Shown here piece by piece: positions 26,402 through 34,049 of a stretch of DNA of 64,000 nucleotides. Position 1 is the stretch's first letter, and every line of letters begins with the position of its first letter. The translations under genes and the position numbers were made by a program. The DNA is taken from the NCBI RefSeq assembly GCF_003627965.1, contig NZ_RBWE01000001.1:725214-789213 (forward strand). Reading direction: 5' to 3'. Below the pieces are notes generated by a model that worked only from the letters and a program-made list of their open reading frames with translations, searched no databases and had not been told where the DNA came from. The stretch comes from Desulfofundulus salinus (lineage in GTDB: Bacteria; Bacillota; Desulfotomaculia; Desulfotomaculales; Desulfovirgulaceae).

Positions 26402-27169
26402 TTGACCGATGCAGCTCTATTGTCCACGCTGGCCCTGGTGCTGGTGGCCATGCTTTTGTCTTTGTGGCAGCAGCTGCGCCTGGAGCGGGATTTGCTGGTG
26501 GGGACGGTCCGTACTTTTTTGCAGTTGCTGGCTATCGGTTATGTGCTGACCTTTGTGCTCAGGCAGGACCGCTGGTATTTTACCGCGGGGGTATTGTTGC
26601 TGATGACCCTGGTAGCCGCCCACAATGCGGCCGGAAAGGGCAAAAAGATCCCGGGGATATTCTGGCGGGTGATCCTGGCTATTGGGCTGGGGGAAGTAGT
26701 TACCCTGGGCCTGATGCTCTCACTCCACATCATCGATGGTAGCCCCCGCTTTGTCATTCCGGTGGCGGGGATGATTGTCGGCAACGCCATGGTGGCTGCC
26801 GGCCTGGTGCTCAACCGTTTTCAAGCCGATATCCGCCGGCAAAGGCGGGAGGTGGAAGCCGCCCTGGCCCTGGGGGCATCTCCCCGGCAGGCGGTGGAAG
26901 GCGTTCTGCAGGCGGCCGTTAAAGGGGGCATGCTGCCTACCATTGATTCTATGAAAACCGTTGGGCTGGTTACCCTGCCGGGGATGATGACCGGCTCCAT
27001 CCTGGCCGGGGCCGATCCCTTGCTGGCGGTTAAGTACCAGATCATGGTTATGCTGATGCTCAGCAGCGCCACGGCCATTTCAAGCATTGCCCTGGGGTTT
27101 ACTCTTTACCGGGCTTATTTCAGCAAGGCCGAGCAATTGATCATACCGGGTAATTCTTCTCGGCCGTAA
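26402..27169 (+). CDS. UPF0014 family ABC permease (FetB/YbbM-like)
   Basis: A 255-residue membrane protein with about seven helices. LVGTVRTFLQLLAIGYVLTFV, FVIPVAGMIVGNAMVAAGLVLNRF and the cytoplasmic coupling loop EVEAALALGASPRQAVEGVL are signature regions of UPF0014. The start codon 26402 lies 16 bases after the ATPase, with AAGAGGTG upstream. A role in metal efflux is inferred from FetB. Its end overlaps the convergent glycosyltransferase gene by 29 bases. Confidence 0.9.
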   Translation: MTDAALLSTLALVLVAMLLSLWQQLRLERDLLVGTVRTFLQLLAIGYVLTFVLRQDRWYFTAGVLLLMTLVAAHNAAGKGKKIPGIFWRVILAIGLGEVVTLGLMLSLHIIDGSPRFVIPVAGMIVGNAMVAAGLVLNRFQADIRRQRREVEAALALGASPRQAVEGVLQAAVKGGMLPTIDSMKTVGLVTLPGMMTGSILAGADPLLAVKYQIMVMLMLSSATAISSIALGFTLYRAYFSKAEQLIIPGNSSRP

Positions 27170-28349
27170 GCATTTCCAGCCACCGTTTTAGATAAATGGG
27201 CAGGGTAAAGTTCTTCCTGACATGTTCCCTGGCGTTTTGACCCAGCCTCTCTCCCAGGGCCGGGTCGCGTAAAATCCTCACCAGTGCCCGGGCCATTTCT
27301 CCGGTGGTGGCGGCGGCCAGCCCGGTTTGCCCGGGGATTAACTGCACCGTAATGCCGCCCACGGGGGAAGCTACCACCGGGCGGGATTTCCACATGGCCT
27401 CGGTTACGGTCAGTCCGAAACCCTCCCGTACCGATTTCTGGACCACCACTGCGGCAACCCGCTGGAGCACATTGATTTCCAGATCGCTGGTGGGGGGGAG
27501 TTCCAGGATAAAGATGTCCGGGTCATGGGCGGCTGCTTGCCGCACTTCCTGGAGCACCTGGATGCCCTCGGGGTCGTCGGAGGCTCCACCCCCCGCCAGC
27601 ACCAGGCGGCATGGTATTTCCTTTCGCACCAGACGAAAGACCTGGATAACCCCCAACGGGTCTTTGAGTCGGTCAAACCGGGAAATTTGCACCACCAGGG
27701 GCAGGTCAGCCGGTATGCCCAGCCGCTCCATAACCGCGGCAATCTCACTGGACGATACCTCCCGGTTTTTCTCCGCCAGGGGGTCGATGGCCGGGGGCAT
27801 GAAGTATTGCCGGTGGCCCAGATTCCGGGCGTAGGCCGGGATATGATAGATGGCGGCGTCACAACGCCTTGCCCAGGGTCTCAAAAAATCCCACACCTCC
27901 CGGTCCACGTCTACCGGGTCAATGTGGCAGTACCACAGCCAGCGGCCCGGGTGGCCGGGACGGATTTCGGCCAGGCCCAGGGGCTGCTGATCGTGGAGAA
28001 TGACAAAGTCCGCCCGGGGTTCTACCAGGTCGTAGTTCTCCCGGGATATCCGGCGGTAGGTGTCCAGCATGGCGGGCGTTATTTGTACGGGTACGCCGTG
28101 AAAGGCGTTGTGAAAGGTTTTGGTCACCCGGAAAAATTCCTCATCCCCCTTGATGACGTCCCAGCGCACCTCTAAGCCCGCTTCCTGCATCATGGGCACG
28201 AGGCGTTTTAAAATTTCCGCCACTCCGCCGCCGGCAAAGGTGGAATTAATGTGCTGAACCCTGCACCCTATGAGCTGCCGGGCCAGCTCATAGATCTCTT
28301 CGATGAGTTGTTCACCAACAATAGCCTGATAATCCCTGATACCAGCCAT
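27141..28349 (-). CDS. GT4 glycosyltransferase, trehalose synthase (TreT)-like
   Basis: A 402-residue GT-B enzyme. HINSTFAGGGVAEILKRLVPMM is characteristic of the TreT / trehalose phosphorylase-like group, which joins NDP-glucose and glucose into trehalose. The C-terminal half has QISRFDRLKDPLGVIQVF, LVLAGGG and VQKSVREGFGLTVTEAMWKSRPVVASPVGGI (donor-site E-x7-E). It probably makes a compatible solute or glycosylates a small acceptor in the cytosol. A hairpin and A/T-rich gap separate it from deoC upstream. ATG 28349 has GGAAGAGGGTC nearby. The exact product is inferred, not proven. Confidence 0.8.
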   Translation of the reverse strand: MAGIRDYQAIVGEQLIEEIYELARQLIGCRVQHINSTFAGGGVAEILKRLVPMMQEAGLEVRWDVIKGDEEFFRVTKTFHNAFHGVPVQITPAMLDTYRRISRENYDLVEPRADFVILHDQQPLGLAEIRPGHPGRWLWYCHIDPVDVDREVWDFLRPWARRCDAAIYHIPAYARNLGHRQYFMPPAIDPLAEKNREVSSSEIAAVMERLGIPADLPLVVQISRFDRLKDPLGVIQVFRLVRKEIPCRLVLAGGGASDDPEGIQVLQEVRQAAAHDPDIFILELPPTSDLEINVLQRVAAVVVQKSVREGFGLTVTEAMWKSRPVVASPVGGITVQLIPGQTGLAAATTGEMARALVRILRDPALGERLGQNAREHVRKNFTLPIYLKRWLEMLTAEKNYPV

Positions 28350-28412
28350 GAATGACCCTCTTCCTCTGCAGTGTTTTCTAACCCCTTAGTATATTCGCCC
28401 GGAAAAAAATTT

Positions 28413-28441
28413 TCCTCCACCTGCCCAACATAGATGGAGGA
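28413..28441 (-). terminator. Terminator of deoC
   Basis: TCCTCCA (28413-28419) pairs with TGGAGGA (28435-28441). Read on the minus strand it lies about 25 bases after the deoC stop and runs into AAAATTTTTTTCC, a usable T tract. Confidence 0.65.
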
Positions 28442-28464
28442 AATATTTTATCGTGTTATTCGCT

Positions 28465-29133
28465 TTACTCCAGGCCGGCCAGCAGGGCCGGGCCGGCGCT
28501 CGTACCCAGCCTGGTGGCCCCGGCCCGGATCAGGGCCAGGGCCTGGCCGGTGGTACGAATGCCCCCCGAGGCTTTTACGCCAATTTCCGGGGGTAGGTTT
28601 TCCCGCAATAGCCCCACATCTTCCACCGTGGCCCCGCCCGGGCCAAAACCGGTGCTGGTTTTTACAAAGTGGGCGCCTGCCTGACGTACCAGCCGGCAGG
28701 CGGTAATCTTCTCCCCGTGGTTTAAGTAGCCTGTTTCGATAATCACCTTGACCAGCCCCCCGGGCAAAAGGGCGGTCACTGCCTCCACCACTCCCCGGAT
28801 ATCGGCCACAACGAGATCATAGTTTCCTTCCTTCAAGGCGCCAATATTTATGACCATGTCCACTTCCCTGGCGCCGTTTCTGACGGCCTCTTCAGCTTCC
28901 TTCTTTTTTACGGACGGCGTGGTTGCCCCCAGGGGGAAGCCAATCACCGTGCACACTGCCACACGGGAACCGGCAAGTATTTTCGCGGCATATGCCACAT
29001 GGGCGGGATTAACGCATACGGCGGCGAATCCTTCAGCCATCGCCTCAATACAAAGTTGCCGGATGTCCCGGGTGGTGGCTGTGGGTTTAAGCAGGGTATG
29101 ATCAATCATGGCGGCCAGCTGGTTTCTGGTCAA
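28465..29133 (-). CDS. deoC: Deoxyribose-phosphate aldolase
   Basis: A 222-residue class I aldolase. MIDHTLLKP is the usual opening, VCVNPAHVAYA and FPLGATTPSVKK follow, and VKVIIETGYL then HFVKTSTGFGPGGATVEDVGLLR supplies the Schiff-base Lys region and phosphate site. It cleaves 2-deoxyribose-5-phosphate to glyceraldehyde-3-phosphate and acetaldehyde. Length is normal for the family. It lies 47 bases downstream of the transporter gene on the same strand, and could be partly read through from it. Its own RBS is a weak AAGGGGGG upstream of 29133. Confidence 0.95.
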   Translation of the reverse strand: MTRNQLAAMIDHTLLKPTATTRDIRQLCIEAMAEGFAAVCVNPAHVAYAAKILAGSRVAVCTVIGFPLGATTPSVKKKEAEEAVRNGAREVDMVINIGALKEGNYDLVVADIRGVVEAVTALLPGGLVKVIIETGYLNHGEKITACRLVRQAGAHFVKTSTGFGPGGATVEDVGLLRENLPPEIGVKASGGIRTTGQALALIRAGATRLGTSAGPALLAGLE

Positions 29134-29180
29134 CCGCCAACCCCCCTTATAAAATTACTGTTATTAAACGGCGCAGGGAA

Positions 29181-30587
29181 TCACTGGTTGCCTGCTGGGG
29201 TCGTGGTTTCTATTTTAAGCTGCCTTTGCAGCAGGTTTAACAGCAGGCTCAAGGCCAGCCCTATTGCCAGCGTGCTTACCAGCACCAGGGTGGTATTAAA
29301 TTGCAGCCAGGCCACCAGGTATGCTGTGGCAATGACAATGGAAAGGATCATGAGGGGAAAAGCTACTTTAAAGAAACCCAGGAAACTGATAGGAGTACCC
29401 CTCTTTTCAGCCATGCCCACCACTACCACGTTGGCCGAAGCACCGATGATGGTGCCGTTGCCACCCAGGCAGGCTCCCAGGGAAAGGGACCACCACAGGA
29501 AATTGAGGTTTTCTATGCCCCCCAGGCGGCCCATGTCCTGAATTAAAGGAATCATGGTCGCCACAAAGGGGATGTTGTCCACAAAGGCCGAGGCCAGGGC
29601 CGAAAGCCAGACAATCAAAAGGCCCGCCGGCAGGAGTTCTCCCCCGGTAACCTCCAGGGCAAAATGGGCGATGGTTTCAATGACCCCTACTTCTTCCAGC
29701 GCTCCCACCAGGGCAAACAGGCCGATAAAGAAGAAGATAACCGGCCATTCTACGGCGTGCAGGGCATGTTCCGGGTCGGAACGGGTGATTACCAGCAACA
29801 GGGCCGCCCCGGCCAGGGCAATCACCGAGCTCTCCAGGTGCAGGAACTGGTGCAGGGCAAACCCGGCAATGGTTAAACCCAAAACCCAAAGACAGGGCTT
29901 GAGCAAAGAGGCGTCTTTAATCTCGTCCCATTCATTTAGCTCCAGGATGCTTTTTTGATTCTCAGGGTTTGTAACCAGGTCCCGGCGGTAAATGAGGCGC
30001 AGGATAAAGATCGTCAAGACATAAATCACTACCACCACCGGGGTAAGGTTAATCACAAAATCCATAAACCCGAGCCTTACGGCGCTACCAATCATGATGT
30101 TGGGCGGGTCTCCGATCAGGGTGGCCGTTCCCCCAATGTTGGAAGCGATAATTTCAGAAATTAAGAAGGGCAGGGGGCTTACTTTTAGTTTGTGGGCGAT
30201 GGCAAATGTAACGGGCACGATGAGCAGTACCGTGGTCACATTGTCCAGCAGGGCTGAAAGTACAGCCGTGACCAGGGAGAGGGATGCCAGGATACGCAGG
30301 GGTTCTCCCCGGGCCATTTTGGCCGCCTTGATGGCCAGGTACTCAAAAACTCCCGTTTCACGGGTAACGCCCACGATGATCATCATGCCCGTTAAAAGGC
30401 CAATGGTGTTCCAATCGATGTAGTGGACGGCCAGTTCCGGGGTAATGATACCGGCCAGTATGACTATCGCCGCACCGCAAAAGGCAGCCACGGTACGGTG
30501 AATCTTTTCCGAAATAATTATAGCATAGGTGAGTAAAAAGACGGATGTAGCTAAAATAACTTGCGTTTGAGCCGACAAATTTCCCAT
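29181..30587 (-). CDS. ArsB/NhaD-superfamily ion transporter under riboswitch control
   Basis: A 468-residue membrane protein with about 11-12 helices. The paired re-entrant motifs SNIGGTATLIGDPPNIMIG and CLGGNGTIIGASANVVVVG are the inverted-repeat signatures of the ArsB/NhaD/CitM superfamily. TVLSALLDNVTTVLLIVPV and ASAFVDNIPFVATMIPL are the matching second-half motifs. Possible substrates are sodium/protons, arsenite or dicarboxylates. Its leader contains a sigma-A-type promoter, a GEMM riboswitch and a strong terminator, so second-messenger control is expected. ATG 30587 follows AAAGGAGATGG. Confidence 0.88.
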   Translation of the reverse strand: MGNLSAQTQVILATSVFLLTYAIIISEKIHRTVAAFCGAAIVILAGIITPELAVHYIDWNTIGLLTGMMIIVGVTRETGVFEYLAIKAAKMARGEPLRILASLSLVTAVLSALLDNVTTVLLIVPVTFAIAHKLKVSPLPFLISEIIASNIGGTATLIGDPPNIMIGSAVRLGFMDFVINLTPVVVVIYVLTIFILRLIYRRDLVTNPENQKSILELNEWDEIKDASLLKPCLWVLGLTIAGFALHQFLHLESSVIALAGAALLLVITRSDPEHALHAVEWPVIFFFIGLFALVGALEEVGVIETIAHFALEVTGGELLPAGLLIVWLSALASAFVDNIPFVATMIPLIQDMGRLGGIENLNFLWWSLSLGACLGGNGTIIGASANVVVVGMAEKRGTPISFLGFFKVAFPLMILSIVIATAYLVAWLQFNTTLVLVSTLAIGLALSLLLNLLQRQLKIETTTPAGNQ

Positions 30588-30689
30588 CTCCTTTCATCCA
30601 TAGTATTTCGATAATCACCCAGTCTTACTACATTTAAGGAAACCACCTCCATTAGACCAGAAATGTGACTAATTTCAGGCAAAATTAAA

Positions 30690-30720
30690 GGGGGGGGGTA
30701 GCCAAGTGACTACCCCCCCC
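30690..30720 (-). terminator. Strong intrinsic terminator of the riboswitch leader
   Basis: G9 at 30690-30698 with TAG and CTA plus C8 at 30713-30720 form a very stable stem with a short loop. Read on the minus strand it is followed by TTTAATTTT. It lies directly after the 3-prime strand of the GEMM aptamer and about 100 bases before the transporter gene, the classical expression-platform position. Confidence 0.85.
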
Positions 30721-30721
30721 A

Positions 30722-30830
30722 GCAGTCGGTACCGTTGCAGCCTGGCGATCATAGTCCTGAAAAGGACCTTAGACCCATAGCTTTAGCGTCCCGGGCTTTC
30801 GCCCGGTTTGCCCAACCCGTAAGGAACGTA
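30722..30830 (-). promoter_or_regulatory. Cyclic-di-GMP (GEMM-I type) riboswitch
   Basis: Read on the minus strand it contains GGGCAAACC, a GGGC-GAAA-GCCC stem-loop, GGGACGCTAAAGC, a second stem with AGGTCC-TTTTC-AGGACT, then GCCAGGCTGCAACGGTACCG. These are the conserved blocks of the GEMM aptamer: GGCAAACC, the GNRA tetraloop, the GACGCAAAGC strand and the 3-prime GGTTACCG strand. The aptamer sits between the promoter at 30855-30884 and the terminator at 30690-30720. The GGG before CAAACC fits c-di-GMP rather than cGAMP, but ligand choice should be tested. It should gate the ArsB/NhaD-type transporter. Confidence 0.85.
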
Positions 30831-30854
30831 CACTTTTCACTTTACTACATAAGT

Positions 30855-30884
30855 ATTATAAGTGGTCAGGGCCTATGGAGGCAA
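30855..30884 (-). promoter_or_regulatory. Sigma-A-type promoter of the riboswitch-transporter unit
   Basis: On the minus strand TTGCCT (30879-30884) is followed by an 18-base spacer and a perfect TATAAT (30855-30860). Transcription would start near 30848, shortly before the GEMM aptamer. Confidence 0.7.
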
Positions 30885-30980
30885 TAGGAATTTAATCAAT
30901 TTATTAATAATGCAGGTTTCTCCCACTAGAACGTAGAAGATCTTGCAATAAAGATTGTCTTTGGGGAGGTAGTGGTTTGC

Positions 30981-31415
30981 ATGAAAATCCTTCTGGCCGT
31001 GGATGGTTCGGAGAATTCACTGCGTGCTGCCAGGCAGGCTTTGCGCTTAAGCAAACTAAACCCGGAAGTCGCAGTTACGGCTCTGTACGTGGGGCCTTCC
31101 TGTTATAAACTTTTCCCCGAACCCGGAGTATGTGCCTGGCTTCAGCAAAAAGAGCTGGATCAAGAAATAGAAGCCCGCGCGGAAAAAGTCTTTGCCGCCG
31201 TAGAAAAAATTTTTCGGGCAGAAGGCCAGGCCATAGCCACGGCGGTGGAACGGGGAGATGCCGCTGAAGCCATCTGTCGGCTGGCTGCGGAGGGTCAATT
31301 TGACCTGATCGTCGTTGGAAGCCGCGGTTATGGCGATCTTAAGTCCCTTTTCCTGGGCAGCGTGAGCCATAAAGTGCTGCACCTCGCCCCCTGCCCCGTA
31401 ATGATTGTCAGGTGA
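30981..31415 (+). CDS. Universal stress protein (UspA family)
   Basis: A 144-residue Usp fold. MKILLAVDGSENSLRAARQAL at the N-terminus and LIVVGSRGYGDLKSLFLGSVSHKVLHLAPCPVMIV at the end, with the ATP-binding G-x2-G-x9-G(S/T) motif. These proteins are small cytosolic nucleotide-binding stress or redox modulators. ATG 30981 follows GGGGAGG eleven bases before. The gene is divergent from the riboswitch-controlled transporter and appears monocistronic. Confidence 0.93.
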   Translation: MKILLAVDGSENSLRAARQALRLSKLNPEVAVTALYVGPSCYKLFPEPGVCAWLQQKELDQEIEARAEKVFAAVEKIFRAEGQAIATAVERGDAAEAICRLAAEGQFDLIVVGSRGYGDLKSLFLGSVSHKVLHLAPCPVMIVR

Positions 31416-31570
31416 TAAATATGATTAATAAAATGTAGCTGTACTCTTCCGGGGTTTTTATTATTGAAAATTAAATTGGTATTTGGTAAAAATACGATTG
31501 GGTAAACACACGAGATGAGAATTCCGGGGTATAACATAAGAGCACTTTGATGCAGGAGGTTAAATTGATC

Positions 31571-32092
31571 ATGTCCACGATTCTCTCCCTGGTGAGGAGC
31601 CGGTATTCCGTAAGGCACTATAAACCCGACCCGCTGCCCGAGGCATTGCTGGATCAACTCCTGGAAGCGGCCCGCTGGGCCCCTTCTGCCGGTAACCTGC
31701 AGCCCTGGTTTTTCTATGTGGTTACCCGGGAGGAAAAAAAAGAAGCCCTGGCACAGGCCGCTTTAAATCAACGTTTTATTGCCCAGGCGCCCGTGGTGAT
31801 TGTGGTTTGCGCCGAACCGGAACGCTCGGCGCGGGTTTACGGTGAGCGGGGGCGGCAGCTTTATTGTTACCAGGATACGGCTGCGGCAGTGCAAAATATT
31901 CTGCTTACCGCAAATGCCCTGGGCCTGGGAACCTGCTGGGTGGGTGCTTTTGACGAGGAACGGGTGAAAGAGTGCCTGGGTATCCCCGCGGGGCGTATAC
32001 CCGTGGCCATCATTCCCGTGGGTTACCCGGCCGACGATCCGGCCCGCAGGCCCAAGAGGAGGGAAATAGAAGAGATTGTGAGTTACATTTAG
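31571..32092 (+). CDS. Nitroreductase family protein
   Basis: A 173-residue FMN flavoprotein. RSRYSVRHYKPDPLPEALLDQLLEAARWAPSAGNLQPW is the FMN-phosphate-binding opening, and NILLTANALGLGTCWVGAF the central signature. It should reduce nitro-, quinone- or similar electron acceptors with NAD(P)H. ATG 31571 follows GCAGGAGG eleven bases before; a TTG at 31565 is the alternative. Its last four bases overlap the end of the convergent ferredoxin gene. Confidence 0.92.
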   Translation: MSTILSLVRSRYSVRHYKPDPLPEALLDQLLEAARWAPSAGNLQPWFFYVVTREEKKEALAQAALNQRFIAQAPVVIVVCAEPERSARVYGERGRQLYCYQDTAAAVQNILLTANALGLGTCWVGAFDEERVKECLGIPAGRIPVAIIPVGYPADDPARRPKRREIEEIVSYI

Positions 32093-32628
32093 GCCACCGG
32101 CCGGGATTTCCGGCCGGCTTTTTTGCGAAGCGGTGTAAATCTTTTGCGGATATAACGAACCCTTTTTACGTCCGGCATGCGTTCAGCCGGGCCAAAGAGA
32201 AGGCTGTTGGTGGGACAGGCGGTAACGCAGGCCGGCTCGAGCCCGGCATCAATCCGATCTTTGCAGTAGTCGCATTTCACAGCTACACCTTTTTCTTCAT
32301 CCCATTGGGGCGCACCCCACGGGCAGGCCATAATGCAGCTCCGGCACCCAACACACAGTTCCCGGTCAATGAACACAATGCCGTCCCTGGGGCGTTTCTG
32401 GACGGCTCCAACCGGGCAGGCCTGCACGCAATAGGGGTCCTCGCAGTGGTGGCAGGCTGTGAAAACATACGTTGCCATTGCTTGACCGCTTCTGATAACA
32501 GGGTCTACCGTAACAACCTTACTTGGCTTGGGTCCCACGCCAAGCCCCTTGTTTACTTTGCACTGCACTTCACAGCTGCGGCAGGAAATGCATCTTTTCT
32601 CGTCCTGGTACAGGTAATACTTGCTCAT
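32089..32628 (-). CDS. Four-cluster ferredoxin subunit (DmsB/PhsB-like), paralogue of the 38.1 kb gene
   Basis: 179 residues with four [4Fe-4S] motifs: CISCRSCEVQC, CHHCEDPYCVQAC, CVGCRSCIMAC and CDYCKDRIDAGLEPACVTACPT. The protein is about 80 per cent identical by eye to the subunit at 38063-38572 over the first 160 residues, and the upstream ACTGTTGGGAGG is shared too, so the two arose by duplication. The C-terminus here is longer and basic (TPLRKKAGRKSRPVA). No catalytic subunit lies beside it; it sits between nitroreductase and the Crp/Fnr gene. It may serve the same molybdoenzyme in an alternative complex. Confidence 0.9.
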   Translation of the reverse strand: MSKYYLYQDEKRCISCRSCEVQCKVNKGLGVGPKPSKVVTVDPVIRSGQAMATYVFTACHHCEDPYCVQACPVGAVQKRPRDGIVFIDRELCVGCRSCIMACPWGAPQWDEEKGVAVKCDYCKDRIDAGLEPACVTACPTNSLLFGPAERMPDVKRVRYIRKRFTPLRKKAGRKSRPVA

Positions 32629-32757
32629 TGATTAGCCTCCCAACAGTCCCTTTGTAATATTGACTATAGTTCGATACTTTTATTAGATAACCTTCTTTAA
32701 AGCATTATTTTTATTTATAAATAATGGTAGACTTTGACCGGATTCACCGGTCAAGAA

Positions 32758-32790
32758 AAAAAACCCCGCTCTTTTGCGGGGTTTGTTAGG
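32758..32790 (-). terminator. Terminator of the Crp/Fnr gene
   Basis: AAACCCCGC and GCGGGGTTT form a 9-bp stem with a six-base loop at about 32761-32785. On the minus strand it is followed by a T-rich TTTTTTTCTT tract, 40 bases after the crp stop. Confidence 0.85.
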
Positions 32791-32822
32791 TATCTCAAGC
32801 GGATCTGTAAGGCCGGCTACAC

Positions 32823-33491
32823 TTACATAATCCACCGGGCCAGCTTATCTGGATCTACGATGCTGATGGTTCTTCCTTCATAAGCAATGCTTTTTTCCTG
32901 CTTGAAGGTGTTTAATAGAGAAGTTACCGTCTGCCGGGAGGTTCCTACCATATTTGCCAGTTCCTCGTGGGTAAGCTGTACGCCCAGTTTTATGCCGTTT
33001 TTTGTTTCCATGCCGCAGCGTTCGCCCATTTTTAACAGGGCCAGGGCCAGCCGTCCGGGAGCCTGCCAGCAAACCATCTCGTGAATAATCTGTTCCGCTT
33101 CCCGCATGCGTACTCCCAGTAATTTAGCTACCTTAATGGCCAGAAAAGGATGGGCGCCCATTAACTCTTCAAATTTGTTTTTACGCAAAACCACCAGGCT
33201 GACGTTGCTGATCGCACCGGCAAAACAGGTACGTTCCCCTCCCCACAGGGCTTCGGCCAGACCCATTAACTCCCCGGGGCTGCGAATACTGCCTACGGTG
33301 ACCCGGCGGCCGTCGGCATTCAGGCGGTAGATTTTTACCCAGCCGCTTTCCACCAGGTAGACCCGGTCGGCCGGATCGCCGGCGGCAAAAATGACATGAC
33401 CTTTCGGATAATGCACCGTAAATCCCGCCTGGCGAATAAGTGCCCTTTCCACTTCATTTAATGCCGCTTTTTCCACATGCGGTAGTGACAT
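32823..33491 (-). CDS. Crp/Fnr family transcriptional regulator
   Basis: A 222-residue regulator. The N-terminal cyclic-nucleotide-binding-like beta-roll (FAAGDPADRVYLVESGWVKIYRLNADGRRVTVGSIRSPGELMG) is followed by a long dimerisation helix and a winged helix with LTHEELANMVGTSRQTVTSLLNTFKQEKSI. No N-terminal Cys cluster for an Fnr-type Fe-S centre is present, so sensing may use haem, a redox ligand or a small molecule. It lies divergent from the sulfite-exporter/molybdoenzyme operon with 558 bases between them. The palindrome at 33732-33747 is a possible target. ATG 33491 follows GGGAGG. Confidence 0.9.
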   Translation of the reverse strand: MSLPHVEKAALNEVERALIRQAGFTVHYPKGHVIFAAGDPADRVYLVESGWVKIYRLNADGRRVTVGSIRSPGELMGLAEALWGGERTCFAGAISNVSLVVLRKNKFEELMGAHPFLAIKVAKLLGVRMREAEQIIHEMVCWQAPGRLALALLKMGERCGMETKNGIKLGVQLTHEELANMVGTSRQTVTSLLNTFKQEKSIAYEGRTISIVDPDKLARWIM

Positions 33492-34049
33492 GCCGTCTAT
33501 CCCTCCCGGTAAAGAAAGGGTTTGTTTATAGCAAGTTTGTTAGAAAATTTCTATTAGATAATTCTTGTAATCGTTAAGCTATACATGCTCAAATGCAAAA
33601 AGGAAGGTTAATATAATTTAACATTTATTATATTCCCATTTCTCCATCCCTGTCAATGGCTGTTATGGGAAGCAGGCATAAAGTAGATAGTGGAATTAAA
33701 AGATGAAACAAATGAAATTATGTTTATAAGGTGTCGTGAGCATGACAAATTATTTGTCTACAAGATGACTATTAAATTGTCTTGCACCTGACGTTATCAT
33801 GTTATCACATTGATTATATTTAATTATAACACATAGGGTGTGTCTTGTTATAAAAACCATTTAGGGAGGTGAATTTTTTGTGTGGCATTCGTATCAAGGG
33901 AGGTGATTCCACAGTACATTAAAATCTGGGCTGATTTCTCATGCCTTTATTATTCTTGTGTGATTGTGAGTACAAACTTTATTTCCCTTTCTTTATATAA
34001 GCGCTCGAACTTATAAGAGTTTTCATCACTGATTACGGGGGAGGATTAA
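33492..34049. promoter_or_regulatory. Long AT-rich divergent control region with a Crp/Fnr-like palindrome
   Basis: This 558-base gap holds no long gene. TGTCGTGAGCATGACA at 33732-33747 is a palindrome with TGTC/GACA ends, similar in shape to Crp/Fnr sites. Close by, TTGTC motifs recur at 33754 and 33777, and ATCATGTTATCACATTGAT lies further down. A very short frame with a strong RBS occurs at 33878-33922. The likely target operon begins at 34050 with a GGGGGAGG site. The palindrome is in line with control by the adjacent regulator, which is an inference. Confidence 0.5.
33878..33922 (+). CDS. Possible 14-residue leader peptide
   Basis: TTG-initiated reading frame MCGIRIKGGDSTVH, preceded by TTAGGGAGG with an ideal eight-base spacing. 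It lies 128 bases upstream of the TauE/SafE gene. No regulatory hairpin was seen after it. Its strong ribosome site is the only support, so it may be a leader peptide or a chance feature. Confidence 0.35.
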   Translation: MCGIRIKGGDSTVH

